A program made the translations under genes and the position numbers. This document shows, piece after piece, positions 42,101 to 48,857 of a stretch of DNA of 64,000 nucleotides; the stretch's first letter is position 1, and the number at the start of each line of letters is the position of its first letter. Under the pieces are notes generated by a model, which saw only the letters and a list, made by a program, of their open reading frames with translations, was not told the origin of the DNA and did not search any database. The DNA comes from Limanda limanda (Eukaryota > Chordata > Actinopteri > Pleuronectiformes > Pleuronectidae), in NCBI RefSeq assembly GCF_963576545.1, contig NC_083638.1, positions 28,626,900 through 28,690,899 on the forward strand, read 5' to 3'.

Positions 42101-44047
42101 TGGCACATTCCTAATGCCTCATGATACTAAGCTTGCACCAAAGGCATACAATTAAAGTCTGTCTTATGATTCTACTTGCTCACACAAGAGAGCAAGCAGA
42201 ATCATAAGACAGACTTTAATTGTATTCCTTTGGTGCTTGACAGGAAGGCAAGCTGAAACATCTGTAACGCTGATGAATGACAACCTCAAGTCAAGGGGGC
42301 TAGGCTATCTCTTCATCCACTCCCTCATTCATTCAGTCTTCCAAATGCATCACCAACGACGAAACGACCATTCACAATCAGAAGGACTTCAACTGCATTA
42401 ACTCACCTGCTGCCAGTGCTGCAGATGCAGCCTGTTGAGCAGTTAATATAAGTCAGTGCATGGATGGGATGTAACAGAGAAGCAATATAGAATGCGTATG
42501 TAGGAGTGAATGCAACTCATTGTGTAAAGTGCTTTAAACGGCTGTTAGGACTAAAGCACCATATAAGTGCCTTTTATTCACCATTAACTGTGTCAATCAT
42601 GCAACTGTTATTTAAGTTAGGGCAAGCTGTATATTGTTATATACAATACGTTGTCTTTTAACTACATGTGTCTCATGACAATTTTTGTCCAATCGTGCCT
42701 GTACTGAAAGTTAGGCCAGTTTAATTAACTCAAGATGTACAATAAAACCCTGAGAATGAAGAAAGCCCCCAGGCACATTCAAGACAGCAGTGTTGGAACA
42801 TTTCTGTTTATTTTCATCATGTAGCAACTAATCAAGGCGTTAATCTAACTTAGGTTTTGGAAAACTGTCTGACAATGTTAACAAAGGATAAAGGGCACAA
42901 TGCCGATTTCTGAACAGCAGTGTTACCCTACTCTACAAGGTGCGGTTAACAATCAATGCTGGACAATAACAAAGAGGTGAGATAAAGTCTCTTAACCGAA
43001 GAACAGACTAAAATAACTTCATGACAGCCTTCATTAAGTCAGACGCGTGTCCTCCCCCTGACTCCAGAAATAGAGGCTAGATATTGTATGCATCCAAACC
43101 CAGACCGCTTATCATCTGCAGCTGCTGCTTTAAGGAGGCCTCCGCATTAATGTCACATTATAATAACACATAAAGAATAACCGGTAGATTTACTGTTGCA
43201 GCTGAAGTTGTTTACACTAAATACTGTTGTGGCATCGTTCAATACGTCCAGTTACCGCTATATGGTTTGCATAGTTAACAACTTCCTGCTTCAAACAGAC
43301 ATTTTGTACAGTTACTGTTCTGCAGTAAAAGTACATTTATGGTATAGGCTGGTCATAGCTGGTCACTGGATGGAACTGCATTAATGCCGGTGAGACTACT
43401 CGGGAAATCGAACCCCTAACCCAGTCAAAGTTCGAGCGTAAACTCAGCTGTGGCACAGAACCACACGGAGGATCTGCTTTTTGCGTTTCAAGCGGTACGT
43501 AGGAAGATCCAGCCACGTAAGCATGCCCATTTTCAGAACATCACCGAATGATGCAACCGTTTCCACATATGAACAAAAAGCCAGGAGTCCGGACTGGATC
43601 CAGACATCAGAGGAGGAGCATCCGTGCGTAAAATCGACCCTCGGTGCGTATTTTGGCAGTTTGAGTGCCATAATTCAACGTACCATTCAGAAACTCCACA
43701 GGGAAACTGCAGGGAGATCCACTCGGTATCCTAACAGCAGCTCAGGACCAGAACTAAACCTGAACCCGCTGAGGAAGAAGAAGTGTTGTGCCAACATACT
43801 GTAACTTCAACTACAAAGCAACAGCTGCACAGCCGCCACGTTACAGTAGTTCTCTCCCCTCTGATTCGCGTCTCCCTCACTGTCTCCACCCGCTCCGCAC
43901 CAGCAGCTCGCCTGCACACAAAGTCACACACTCACCGATGATAATAGCGCAAGCGCTCAAAAGTCCAATTTCTTTCTTCAGAGTCACTCTGTCGCTCTTG
44001 GACGAGTCTTTCTCCCTCTTCTCTGTCTCGCTCTCGTTGTCCTCCAT
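17890..44047 (-). CDS. slc7a10: Asc-type neutral amino-acid transporter light chain (complete, 11 coding exons)
   Basis: Minus-strand join, in transcript order: 44047-43936, 36024-35820, 34431-34280, 21249-21124, 20835-20682, 20376-20253, 19865-19762, 19618-19522, 19381-19232, 18259-18082, 17990-17890; 1503 nt, 500 aa, every phase matching. It is an APC-superfamily, LAT-type light chain of 12 membrane helices. The substrate-binding GSGIF (residues 42-46) lies in the unwound part of helix 1. Cys141 in FQDCLPP matches the cysteine that bonds the 4F2hc (SLC3A2) heavy chain. SLC7A10 (Asc-1) exchanges small neutral amino acids including D-serine and glycine across the plasma membrane, chiefly in brain and adipose tissue. 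Mammalian Asc-1 is about 523 aa; the N terminus here is shorter. Fish carry more than one slc7a10 copy; which one this is cannot be told. Confidence 0.93.
18082..18259 (-). CDS. slc7a10: slc7a10 coding exon 10 (last helices)
   Basis: [20 protein letters not shown] and [20 protein letters not shown] form helices 11 and 12, followed by the WRNKPKWIH loop. Phase 0 in, phase 1 out; donor GTAAGT. Confidence 0.93.
18260..19231 (-). other. slc7a10 intron 9
   Basis: 972 bases, A+T-rich, with a short tandem of AAGTAAATGACA near 18580-18602; no element recognised. Confidence 0.65.
19232..19381 (-). CDS. slc7a10: slc7a10 coding exon 9
   Basis: Fifty codons, phase 0 to 0: [20 protein letters not shown] then [20 protein letters not shown] and the basic loop [10 protein letters not shown]. 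The [10 protein letters not shown] run is diagnostic of LAT-family light chains. Confidence 0.94.
19522..19618 (-). CDS. slc7a10: slc7a10 coding exon 8
   Basis: [20 protein letters not shown] and [12 protein letters not shown]; the [10 protein letters not shown] motif is conserved throughout SLC7 light chains. Donor TGT|GTAAGT. Confidence 0.94.
19762..19865 (-). CDS. slc7a10: slc7a10 coding exon 7
   Basis: [20 protein letters not shown] and [15 protein letters not shown]. Mammalian Asc-1 has LFTYSR at the junction; here it is LFTSSR, as in several other LAT members. Phase 0 in, phase 2 out. Confidence 0.94.
20253..20376 (-). CDS. slc7a10: slc7a10 coding exon 6
   Basis: [20 protein letters not shown] and [21 protein letters not shown]; matches the helix 7 region. 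Donor GTG|GTGAGC. Confidence 0.94.
20592..20675 (+). repeat. (TG)n microsatellite next to slc7a10 exon 5
   Basis: TG dinucleotides with TCTG interruptions that end only seven bases from the exon 5 donor (exon border 20682; read on the minus strand as CA repeat immediately inside the intron). Length variation here could affect exon 5 splicing. Confidence 0.93.
20682..20835 (-). CDS. slc7a10: slc7a10 coding exon 5
   Basis: [20 protein letters not shown] then [20 protein letters not shown] and TEEIVEPRK. The [16 protein letters not shown] block (helix 6) is highly conserved in SLC7 light chains. Donor CAA|GTACGG is a non-optimal sequence followed by a CA repeat. Confidence 0.94.
21124..21249 (-). 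CDS. slc7a10: slc7a10 coding exon 4
   Basis: [20 protein letters not shown] then [20 protein letters not shown]. The [13 protein letters not shown] loop is characteristic of LAT/Asc transporters. The acceptor CACAG follows a CA-rich, not pyrimidine-rich, tract. Confidence 0.94.
25467..25500. repeat. Perfect 13-bp hairpin
   Basis: ACGTGTGAGTTCA (25467-25479), 8-base spacer, then TGAACTCACACGT (25488-25500), an exact inverted repeat. It lies about 85 bases left of the CACAGCAAA-ended unit. Confidence 0.85.
25850..25951 (+). other. Possible untranslated first exon of the mini-gene
   Basis: A strong donor, TTCG|GTAAGTAC, ends at 25951, and an acceptor-like CATGTAG sits at 26517-26523 directly before the mini-gene start. 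Together they suggest a 5' untranslated exon ending at 25951; its start is unknown. Confidence 0.3.
26527..26912 (+). CDS. Two-exon 70-aa PB1/ubiquitin-like mini-gene inside a transposon-like unit
   Basis: Join 26527-26620 and 26794-26912. Exon 1 reads [20 protein letters not shown] then [11 protein letters not shown]; exon 2, after a T-rich tract and CCCAG acceptor, reads [20 protein letters not shown] and [24 protein letters not shown] sequence before TGA. The codon split across the intron is restored exactly (G|TA), and a basic start followed by an acidic TEVDAD stretch near the end suits a PB1 or ubiquitin-like fold. Fish genomes hold many such PB1-type leader exons in multi-exon genes, and the expected remainder is missing here, so it may be a captured and truncated 5' part. 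AATAAA lies at 27018-27023, 106 bases after the stop. Whether it makes protein is unknown. Confidence 0.5.
27018..27023 (+). terminator. Poly(A) signal of the mini-gene
   Basis: AATAAA followed by T-rich sequence, a little over 100 bases after the mini-gene stop codon. Confidence 0.5.
27399..27427. repeat. Perfect 11-bp hairpin inside the nested element
   Basis: GTTTGGCGGTG (27399-27409) and CACCGCCAAAC (27417-27427) are exact inverted repeats separated by TAAAATT. Confidence 0.88.
28037..28100 (+). promoter_or_regulatory. Four tandem 16-bp units with TGACGTC (CRE/ATF-type) sites
   Basis: Four consecutive 16-base units of the form CGGAAATGACGTCGTA at 28037, 28053, 28069 and 28085. TGACGTC occurs in the first three, and unit 3 has the full palindromic CRE TGACGTCA (28075-28082); the fourth reads TGATGTC. 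CGGAAA is also ETS-like. Spacing of 16 bases is about 1.5 helical turns. Clustered CREs bind CREB/ATF proteins in vertebrates, so the array could act as an enhancer or promoter, but activity is inferred. Confidence 0.6.
32332..34069. mobile_element. 1.74-kb TTAA-flanked non-autonomous DNA transposon, CpG-rich
   Basis: The left end AGGTCCCCTCGTATG and the reverse complement of the right end, AGGTCCCATTGTATG, are inverted repeats, flanked by TTAA at 32328-32331 and 34070-34073. TTAA duplications are made by piggyBac- and Kolobok-type elements. There is no transposase frame. The interior has poly-C runs, CA repeats (32530-32552, 32769-32827), and from about 32900 to 33720 a CpG-rich block with an imperfect duplication (units at 33271 and 33338 sharing GAGCTAACAGCGGCACCTCC). 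Sequences like the AAAGGTCCC terminus are widespread in fish genomes. Confidence 0.72.
32769..32827 (+). repeat. (CA)n-rich microsatellite
   Basis: CA dinucleotides with CACG and CAGA interruptions inside the TTAA-flanked element. Confidence 0.9.
34280..34431 (-). CDS. slc7a10: slc7a10 coding exon 3
   Basis: [20 protein letters not shown] then [20 protein letters not shown]. It includes Cys141, matching the heavy-chain-linking cysteine of Asc-1. Donor T|GTGAGT. Confidence 0.94.
34432..35819 (-). other. slc7a10 intron 2
   Basis: 1.39 kb, A+T-rich with a G run at about 35340-35348. No element recognised. Confidence 0.65.
35820..36024 (-). CDS. slc7a10: slc7a10 coding exon 2 (helix 1 substrate site)
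   Basis: [20 protein letters not shown] then [20 protein letters not shown] and [20 protein letters not shown]. The GSGIF substrate motif and the YAELG and SGGDY blocks are hallmark sequences of SLC7 light chains. Confidence 0.95.
36120..36410. mobile_element. ~290-bp MITE with TTAA flanks
   Basis: The left end AGGTATAGTTCAGCCAGA and the reverse complement of the right end, AGGAGTAGTTAATCCCAA, are imperfect inverted repeats that both lead into GAAATTTACTCATTA / GAAAATTCACTCATTA. TTAA lies on each side (36116-36119 and 36411-36414). This AAAGG.ATAGTTCACCC-type MITE is very common in fish. It lies in slc7a10 intron 1, 92 bases from exon 2. Confidence 0.72.
39127..39161 (+). repeat. (CA)n microsatellite
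   Basis: Uninterrupted CA dinucleotides in slc7a10 intron 1. Confidence 0.93.
39220..39356 (-). repeat. SINE fragment (tRNA-type, fish V-SINE-like), reverse orientation
   Basis: GGGCAACTTGGGGTTGAGGA then CTTACCCACCGATACTTCAG and GGAAGGTGGACGACCCGCTC match, read in reverse, the body of a tRNA-derived fish SINE that contains a 'GAAGTGTCCTTGGGCAAG' core. A related piece is at 47405-47535. Confidence 0.5.
39575..39655 (+). repeat. Possible tRNA-like remnant
   Basis: TGGCTCAGTTGG (from about 39582) is a perfect pol III A box, but the B-box region (CACTCTAATCC) is decayed and there is no cloverleaf. Probably a SINE head or tRNA pseudogene. Confidence 0.3.
40302..40390 (-). repeat. LINE 3' end fragment, reverse orientation
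   Basis: AAATATACTTTATTGTCCCA then TAGGGAGTCTTGG is the reverse complement of the CCCTNTGGGACAATAAAGT-type 3' ends of fish LINEs. Confidence 0.45.
40756..40812 (+). mobile_element. Half copy of the 36-kb MITE family
   Basis: TTTAAAGGGATAGTTCACAG then AAAAATGAAAATTCACTCAC is the terminal repeat of the MITE family at 36120-36410. The opposite end is not found within 1 kb, so the copy is truncated. A short TATATATACTGTA repeat (about 40826-40859) follows. Confidence 0.6.
42135..42236. repeat. Near-perfect 47-bp hairpin with 8-base loop
   Basis: Arms 42135-42181 and 42190-42236 pair over 47 positions with two mismatches (42145 with 42226, 42174 with 42197); loop ACACAAGA. The core arm begins CAATTAAAGTCTGTCTTATG. 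Flanking sequence on the right (42239-42261) recurs at 46809-46831. Confidence 0.92.
42450..42590 (+). repeat. SINE/LINE 3' tail fragment
   Basis: GTGTAAAGTGCTTTAAACGG then AAAGCACCATATAAGTGCC is an eroded version of the GTAAAGCGCTTTGAG...AAAGCGCTATATAAGTGC 3' tail of fish SINEs and L2-type LINEs. Confidence 0.5.
43936..44047 (-). CDS. slc7a10: slc7a10 coding exon 1
   Basis: Starts at ATG 44047-44045 in GAGATGG context: [20 protein letters not shown] then [18 protein letters not shown]. The cytoplasmic N terminus is acidic/basic and shorter than in mammals; [11 protein letters not shown] is conserved. Donor G|GTGAGT. Confidence 0.92.
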
Positions 44048-44220
44048 CTCCTCCGCCTTGCAAATGTGCCTTCTGCCCGCCTCGGTCCGGTCCAGATACT
44101 GTACACTGAACCAGGCTCCGCTCTCTGGGTCGACCCTACAACATCATACTGATGAACGGAGGAGGACATGCGCATGCGCACGACGCTCCACTCGAGCTGC
44201 TACCTGGCATCAGGTAAACT
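44048..44220 (-). promoter_or_regulatory. slc7a10 proximal promoter / 5' UTR with NRF-1 site
   Basis: A perfect palindromic NRF-1 site, TGCGCATGCGCA, spans 44169-44180, 122 bases upstream of the start codon, in the most CpG-rich part of the flank; no TATA box. NRF-1 sites usually lie close to the start of transcription of CpG-type promoters. On the transcript strand an ATG at 44169-44171 (and others within the NRF-1 palindrome) opens a frame ending at 43984 that overlaps the coding start out of frame. Confidence 0.5.
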
Positions 44221-45487
44221 GATGAAATTCTCACTTGACACTAGTCGTGTAGCTGTAATGTATTTTACCAAGGGGCAGTGAACGTTGTCCATTTTAGGCA
44301 ACAGATATTTATTCAACCACTTTTTATATTTTACACAAATGTAAATATATACGAAATGTAAATATTCAATGTCTTATCAATATTATGATTTTTTTTTTTT
44401 TTTTAACTCTACCAGCTGAACTTTGAACACACATCAGCAGTTTGGTCCTCCTTCTCCAGTTCTAAATGTGTACAGACATGATTCAGTTGAGTGTGTTGTC
44501 ATTGTGTGCTGCTGTAATCTGAGCCTCTGCTCATTCTTTTGAAGTGGGGGTCGACAGAGTTCTCTTCCACACAGACCAGTTCGATCAGTACTGTACATTT
44601 AAGATGTTAGTTGCCAAGAACATAATATTACGTAACTTATCACTCAGATTATGTTTCATATATGATTTATAGGCTGTGTGAGCTAGTTGGAATAGATATA
44701 AACCAAGAGCACAGCTGTGCTTTGAGCTTAATACTTCAGAATGATCAAATGTACTAATAAGCAGGGGTGTAATTCGCAGGAGGGGACATGGCCCTTTTTC
44801 AGAAGGCAGATCTTTCTTCTTTTTCGATTACTCTGTACGTAAATGTTACATGTAACTCAGCATGTGCATTATCATGGGCATGTGTTTTTGCTCTCTCCCT
44901 CGCTCTCATGCTCTCGCTCTATTCTTTACCTGTTTCTCTTCAGGAGTAGAGCAACACCTGCAATCCATCATGAAATCCTGTCAGAGAAGTGGAGGCCTGA
45001 GGGGCATGGATGGCAAAGTTGCCTTACAGCCGAAGACACTCCTTCATGGGAGCTGTTCTCCCAGTTCTGTCCTGAGGCTCTAATGAGTAGGGGATTCATT
45101 TTCATATTTAAACTGCCACTTGATGATACCACAATGGACCACCAAGGACTGCATTTCCAGGACAAGACTGATGACAACAAGAGTGTTAGCACTGACTGTG
45201 AATTCAGGTTTTTTAAGTTTGGCGTAAAAAAAATTGTTATGTGTCTTTAATTGCATTGCAAAGATAACAATAGTCTGAGTAAACTTTTTTTGTGGAAAGA
45301 TCAATTTTCTTTTTAACTTTTTAATCTGGAAAGAGCCCATTAACCGTGCGCATCAAAAGCATTAAACTCAAATAAAAGTATAATCTCCTCTGAGAACAGA
45401 CTGTGCACTTGACATTTTCCACTTATTACTTGTACCTGTTAAACTAGTCTAAAACCTCTATTGTTCTTTCAAATACATGGAAACTGT
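44221..45487. other. Intergenic, slc7a10 to hairpin
   Basis: A+T-rich with a T run at about 44389-44404. No gene or element recognised. Confidence 0.5.
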
Positions 45488-45536
45488 AGGCAGCACATTC
45501 ATAATGACAGCACCTGTCATTATGAATGTGCTGCCT
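45488..45536. repeat. Perfect 23-bp hairpin with 3-base loop
   Basis: AGGCAGCACATTCATAATGA followed by CAG (45488-45510), loop CAC, then its exact reverse complement (45514-45536). The right arm leads directly into a dispersed repeat. Confidence 0.93.
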
Positions 45537-45672
45537 CACAGCAGGAAGATTGTGGGTTTAGGTGCCAGGGCCTTTCTGTGTCAGGTTAACCTGTGTGGAT
45601 GTTCTCCTGGTACTCTGGCTTCCTCCCACAGTCCAAATACATCCAGATTAGGTTTATCTGTGACTCAAATTT
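45514..45672 (+). repeat. Widespread teleost interspersed repeat fragment
   Basis: CTGCCTCACAGCAGGAAG, CCTTTCTGTGTCAG and GGCTTCCTCCCACAGTCCAA then ACATCCAGATTAGGTTTATC follow the order of a very common fish repeat (CTCACAGCAAGAAGGT ... GGCTTCCTCCCACAGTCCAA). Exact class not assigned. Confidence 0.6.
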
Positions 45673-47336
45673 TTGAGTGGCAATGTCAATATCAAGTAGC
45701 AGCCTACCATGTCACCCATTTACTTTTAAACCTTCATTTTGAATTCTTGAGTTTGGCATTTTGTCTAGCGTCATCTTTGTTCTTTGAAATCAGCAGTAAC
45801 CATATTTGGATGAGTTAGGGGTGGAGCCTGACTGAAAACTTGAGGGCTCTCGACGCCCACCTTCACCAGCAACTTGAAACTATTGGAGGGTTTTTGCTGT
45901 CATCCATCCCCCAATGCATTCAATGCTTTATCGTCTATTTTTCCCCAAGTGAGACCATAGTATGGAAAATGAACATGATGCAAAAAGGATTAGAAAATAG
46001 TGATTGTGAAAATAAACTCCATAGAAATTGACATAATTCAGAAAAAAGAATCGCCCTCTGATGATCATTTGAGAGATTACAGGTTTCAGGCACCTCACTT
46101 TTCAGACCATGTCCATATCCATTTTTATAGGTTGTAAAATGGTCGGATATTTTAGTTCTGATCAGTGTGGAAAAACCCTATGCAGATTTTTGTGATAATT
46201 CTAAATAATTTCGACTTTGAGACCAAATGCAGGAAGTTGAGACAACATCAAACAAGAAAAGAAGAAAAGGAGGGAAAGACTTGCTGGTCTCTCCAGAAAC
46301 GGAGGTGCTCAGACTCACAGGAATGCTTTCACTCTTCGCCTCAGACGATATAATGTTTGGACAATGGAGGACAATCATTTGGTACATTAAAATTGTAAAA
46401 ATGTTGAGTACTGCACCTAAAGTAAGTTGGTTGTTTGGATAAAATGTAAATATTGTCACAAAGACATGAACCTTTTAGGTGTGAAATTGTCCTTAATGAC
46501 TTTGGGGATTCCTTGACTTTTTCTCTCGTGCCACCAGAAGGTTGACATTTGTAGTTTTGCGTCAAACGTCTCAACAACTATTGGGTTAGAATCTTAGTTT
46601 GAATTAGGTGCATCCAGTTTTTCTTCTAGTAATGTGTCTCCAGCCGGAAACACAAACACACCCACACCACTTCATCTACAGCTTAAAGAGTTAAGGTGTC
46701 AAGTTGCGGGAGGCGATTGCTAACGAATACACAATTAACTTGGAGGCTGGCCTCCCTGTCCAAAAGGAGGCCCCAACAAAGAGAGGAGTTGAGAGTTGCT
46801 TTGTTGGCGACAGGAAGGCAAGCTGAAACATTGGCTTCAGAGTGATGAAGGGAGGGGGCGAGGAAGAGGAGATGTAGAGGGGAACAGCCAAAATACTGTG
46901 GTGGACTGGGAGGAGTTGTGTTGTAAACAAAGACATCACAGCATCCAACAACTTTGGTCGAAGGAAGAAGAGGAGTAGTGAGGAGGATAATGGAAGAGGA
47001 GGACCAAGAGGGCAGGCAGAACAGATGCATGAGCAGCAGAAAAAAAATAGTGGAGAATAATAACAAAAGGAGGAAAAAGATGACACAGGAGTTTGGAGAC
47101 TGCGGCTAAGAATTAACAAAATGGTTTGGGAGTTGATATGAAGCTTCGTCTTGCCTCAGAGACAGAGAAAGATGTCGATTGAAGTTATATGGTTGATCTC
47201 ACCTGAGGAAAACCCACACCACCTAAATTTCTAAAATCAATAACTGATAATAAGTTAGTAAGATCTGTACCACCTTTAAGTCTCATCTTCATGCAGCTAA
47301 CAGGATTAATAAGAAAAATGCAGCATATCATCTTTT
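45673..47336. other. Intergenic; one short dispersed repeat
   Basis: No gene recognised. GACAGGAAGGCAAGCTGAAA then CAT at 46809-46831 duplicates 42239-42261 exactly. A purine-rich tract covers 46840-47060. Confidence 0.5.
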
Positions 47337-47535
47337 ACATTACATGTCATTTTAGCTGACGCTTTTGTCCAAAGCGACTTACATTTGTAGTACACTCAAC
47401 ATTTTTATGAGGGGCCATTTAGGGGTTCAGTATCTTGGCAATGACACTTCGGCATGCAGATGGGGAAGAGTGGGGATTGAACCGGCAACCTTCTTGTTGG
47501 AGAACACCCACTCTACCCCCCTAGGCCACACCGCC
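47337..47535 (-). repeat. tRNA-type SINE, reverse orientation
   Basis: ACATGTCATTTTAGCTGACG then CTTTTGTCCAAAGCGACTTA is the reverse of the common fish SINE tail; GGCAATGACACTTCGGCATG is the reversed core, and GGGATTGAACCGGCAACC contains the reversed pol III B box. Confidence 0.65.
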
Positions 47536-47794
47536 TCTTCTGGTTCTTCTGGTTAATCATGCACATACTAACCTGTTTGCGATACAAACTGAGTAAACTC
47601 ATAAGAAGCAACACAGAGCTCTAACCAGCAACCAGGAAACCACATGTGGGCCAAACTGACAGCTCTCTTCCAGCTCGGAAGGTGTGTCACTGAGGCAATA
47701 CCAGAGAACCAGCGTGCACATTACAACAGTGTGCACTTTTGGCTCAAATTGAAAGCATGAGGGGGCTTTGGCTTGGAGAGCGGTCATCCTCCAA

Positions 47795-47904
47795 CAGAAG
47801 GTCCCAGGCCCAGCACATGCTTAAGTGTTTTTGGGCAAGATGCTGAACCCTGAATGGCCCCTAGTGTCGCTTTTGACAAAAGCGTCAACTAAATGACATA
47901 ATGA
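47795..47904 (+). repeat. SINE fragment, forward orientation
   Basis: AAGTGTTTTTGGGCAAGATG then CTGAACCCTGAATGG and GTCGCTTTTGACAAAAGCGT then CAACTAAATGACAT match the core and tail of the same family as 47337-47535 but inverted relative to it, giving 42-base inverted repeats at the two ends of a 570-bp interval. Confidence 0.65.
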
Positions 47905-48857
47905 AATATAAATTTACACTCAGCTCACTTCTGATATTTTAGCAAATAAATGTGGCTGTTCAACCTTTTTTACTCAGTCATTTCAGTGGCTGTGACGAGA
48001 TTCCTTTTTTTTCTGACCAATACTTTGAGAGATTGTCATGCAGTTCAAAATACAAATAGAAGATACAAATACAGGATGTAAAATAAGGACATCGCTACCA
48101 AGATCTCTCAAAATCATGACTGTTTGCTGTCCTGGCTCCTACATGATGGAATGAGCTCCCCATCGACATCCGGACATGAGAGAGAGAGAGATAGATAGAC
48201 AGAGAGAGAGAGAGGTAAACAGGTGGAAATTAAGACAGGAAGAAAGTCTGGGGACATCTGGTGGGGAGCTGAAATATGACAGATAACTGAGAGGCCATGA
48301 AACGTGACACTCAGTTAAAAATAAAACTTAATTGCGTTCAAACTATTGTCCACCAGACAATATACTCCGTTTATCTTGGACTGCTTCACATTGGAGACAC
48401 ATCTGGCAAACCTCAACCGTCTTCCCCATCACTGGTCAACAAATTATTGATTCGAGTTCACAGAATATAATAATAAAAATAGGAGTCATTAGCTATTGTT
48501 TACCCTAGTGTGGCATTTATGTTATAAACACCATTGTTACCATTATAACCATTAGATGCTCTGTTAATCTTTGACAAGGGGACGGCCGTTGTCACCCCCT
48601 GTGATAGGTAAGGTGGATGGATCTTCAGTCATTTTGGTTTAAAGGGCAGGGCATCCCCCTGATTCTTCCAAATTGCTCTGCACATCCACCCCAAAGTATC
48701 CAAATGTTTCTGGGTCTCTATTCTCCTTGATAATATCATCATGGTGCTGCAAGCTCCAACAAATGTTTCTTGGATTCATTATCCATGGATTCAGTCTTGA
48801 CTTCAAAGGCCTTTAGCTGTTCTAAGCTCTGGGTTGTTAGAGAACATTTATAATTTG

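Larger units (their letters stand above)
36415..43935 (-). other. slc7a10 intron 1, remainder
   Basis: A+T-rich intron sequence holding a CA repeat (39127-39161), SINE fragments (39220-39356 and 42450-42590), a possible tRNA-like piece (39575-39655), a LINE 3' end fragment (40302-40390), a half MITE (40756-40812) and a long hairpin (42135-42236). No gene recognised. Confidence 0.65.

Noticed and set aside
43380..43480. Possible tRNA (GGTTCGATTTC B-box-like sequence on the minus strand)
   Set aside because: No A box or cloverleaf at the right distance; perhaps a SINE scrap.
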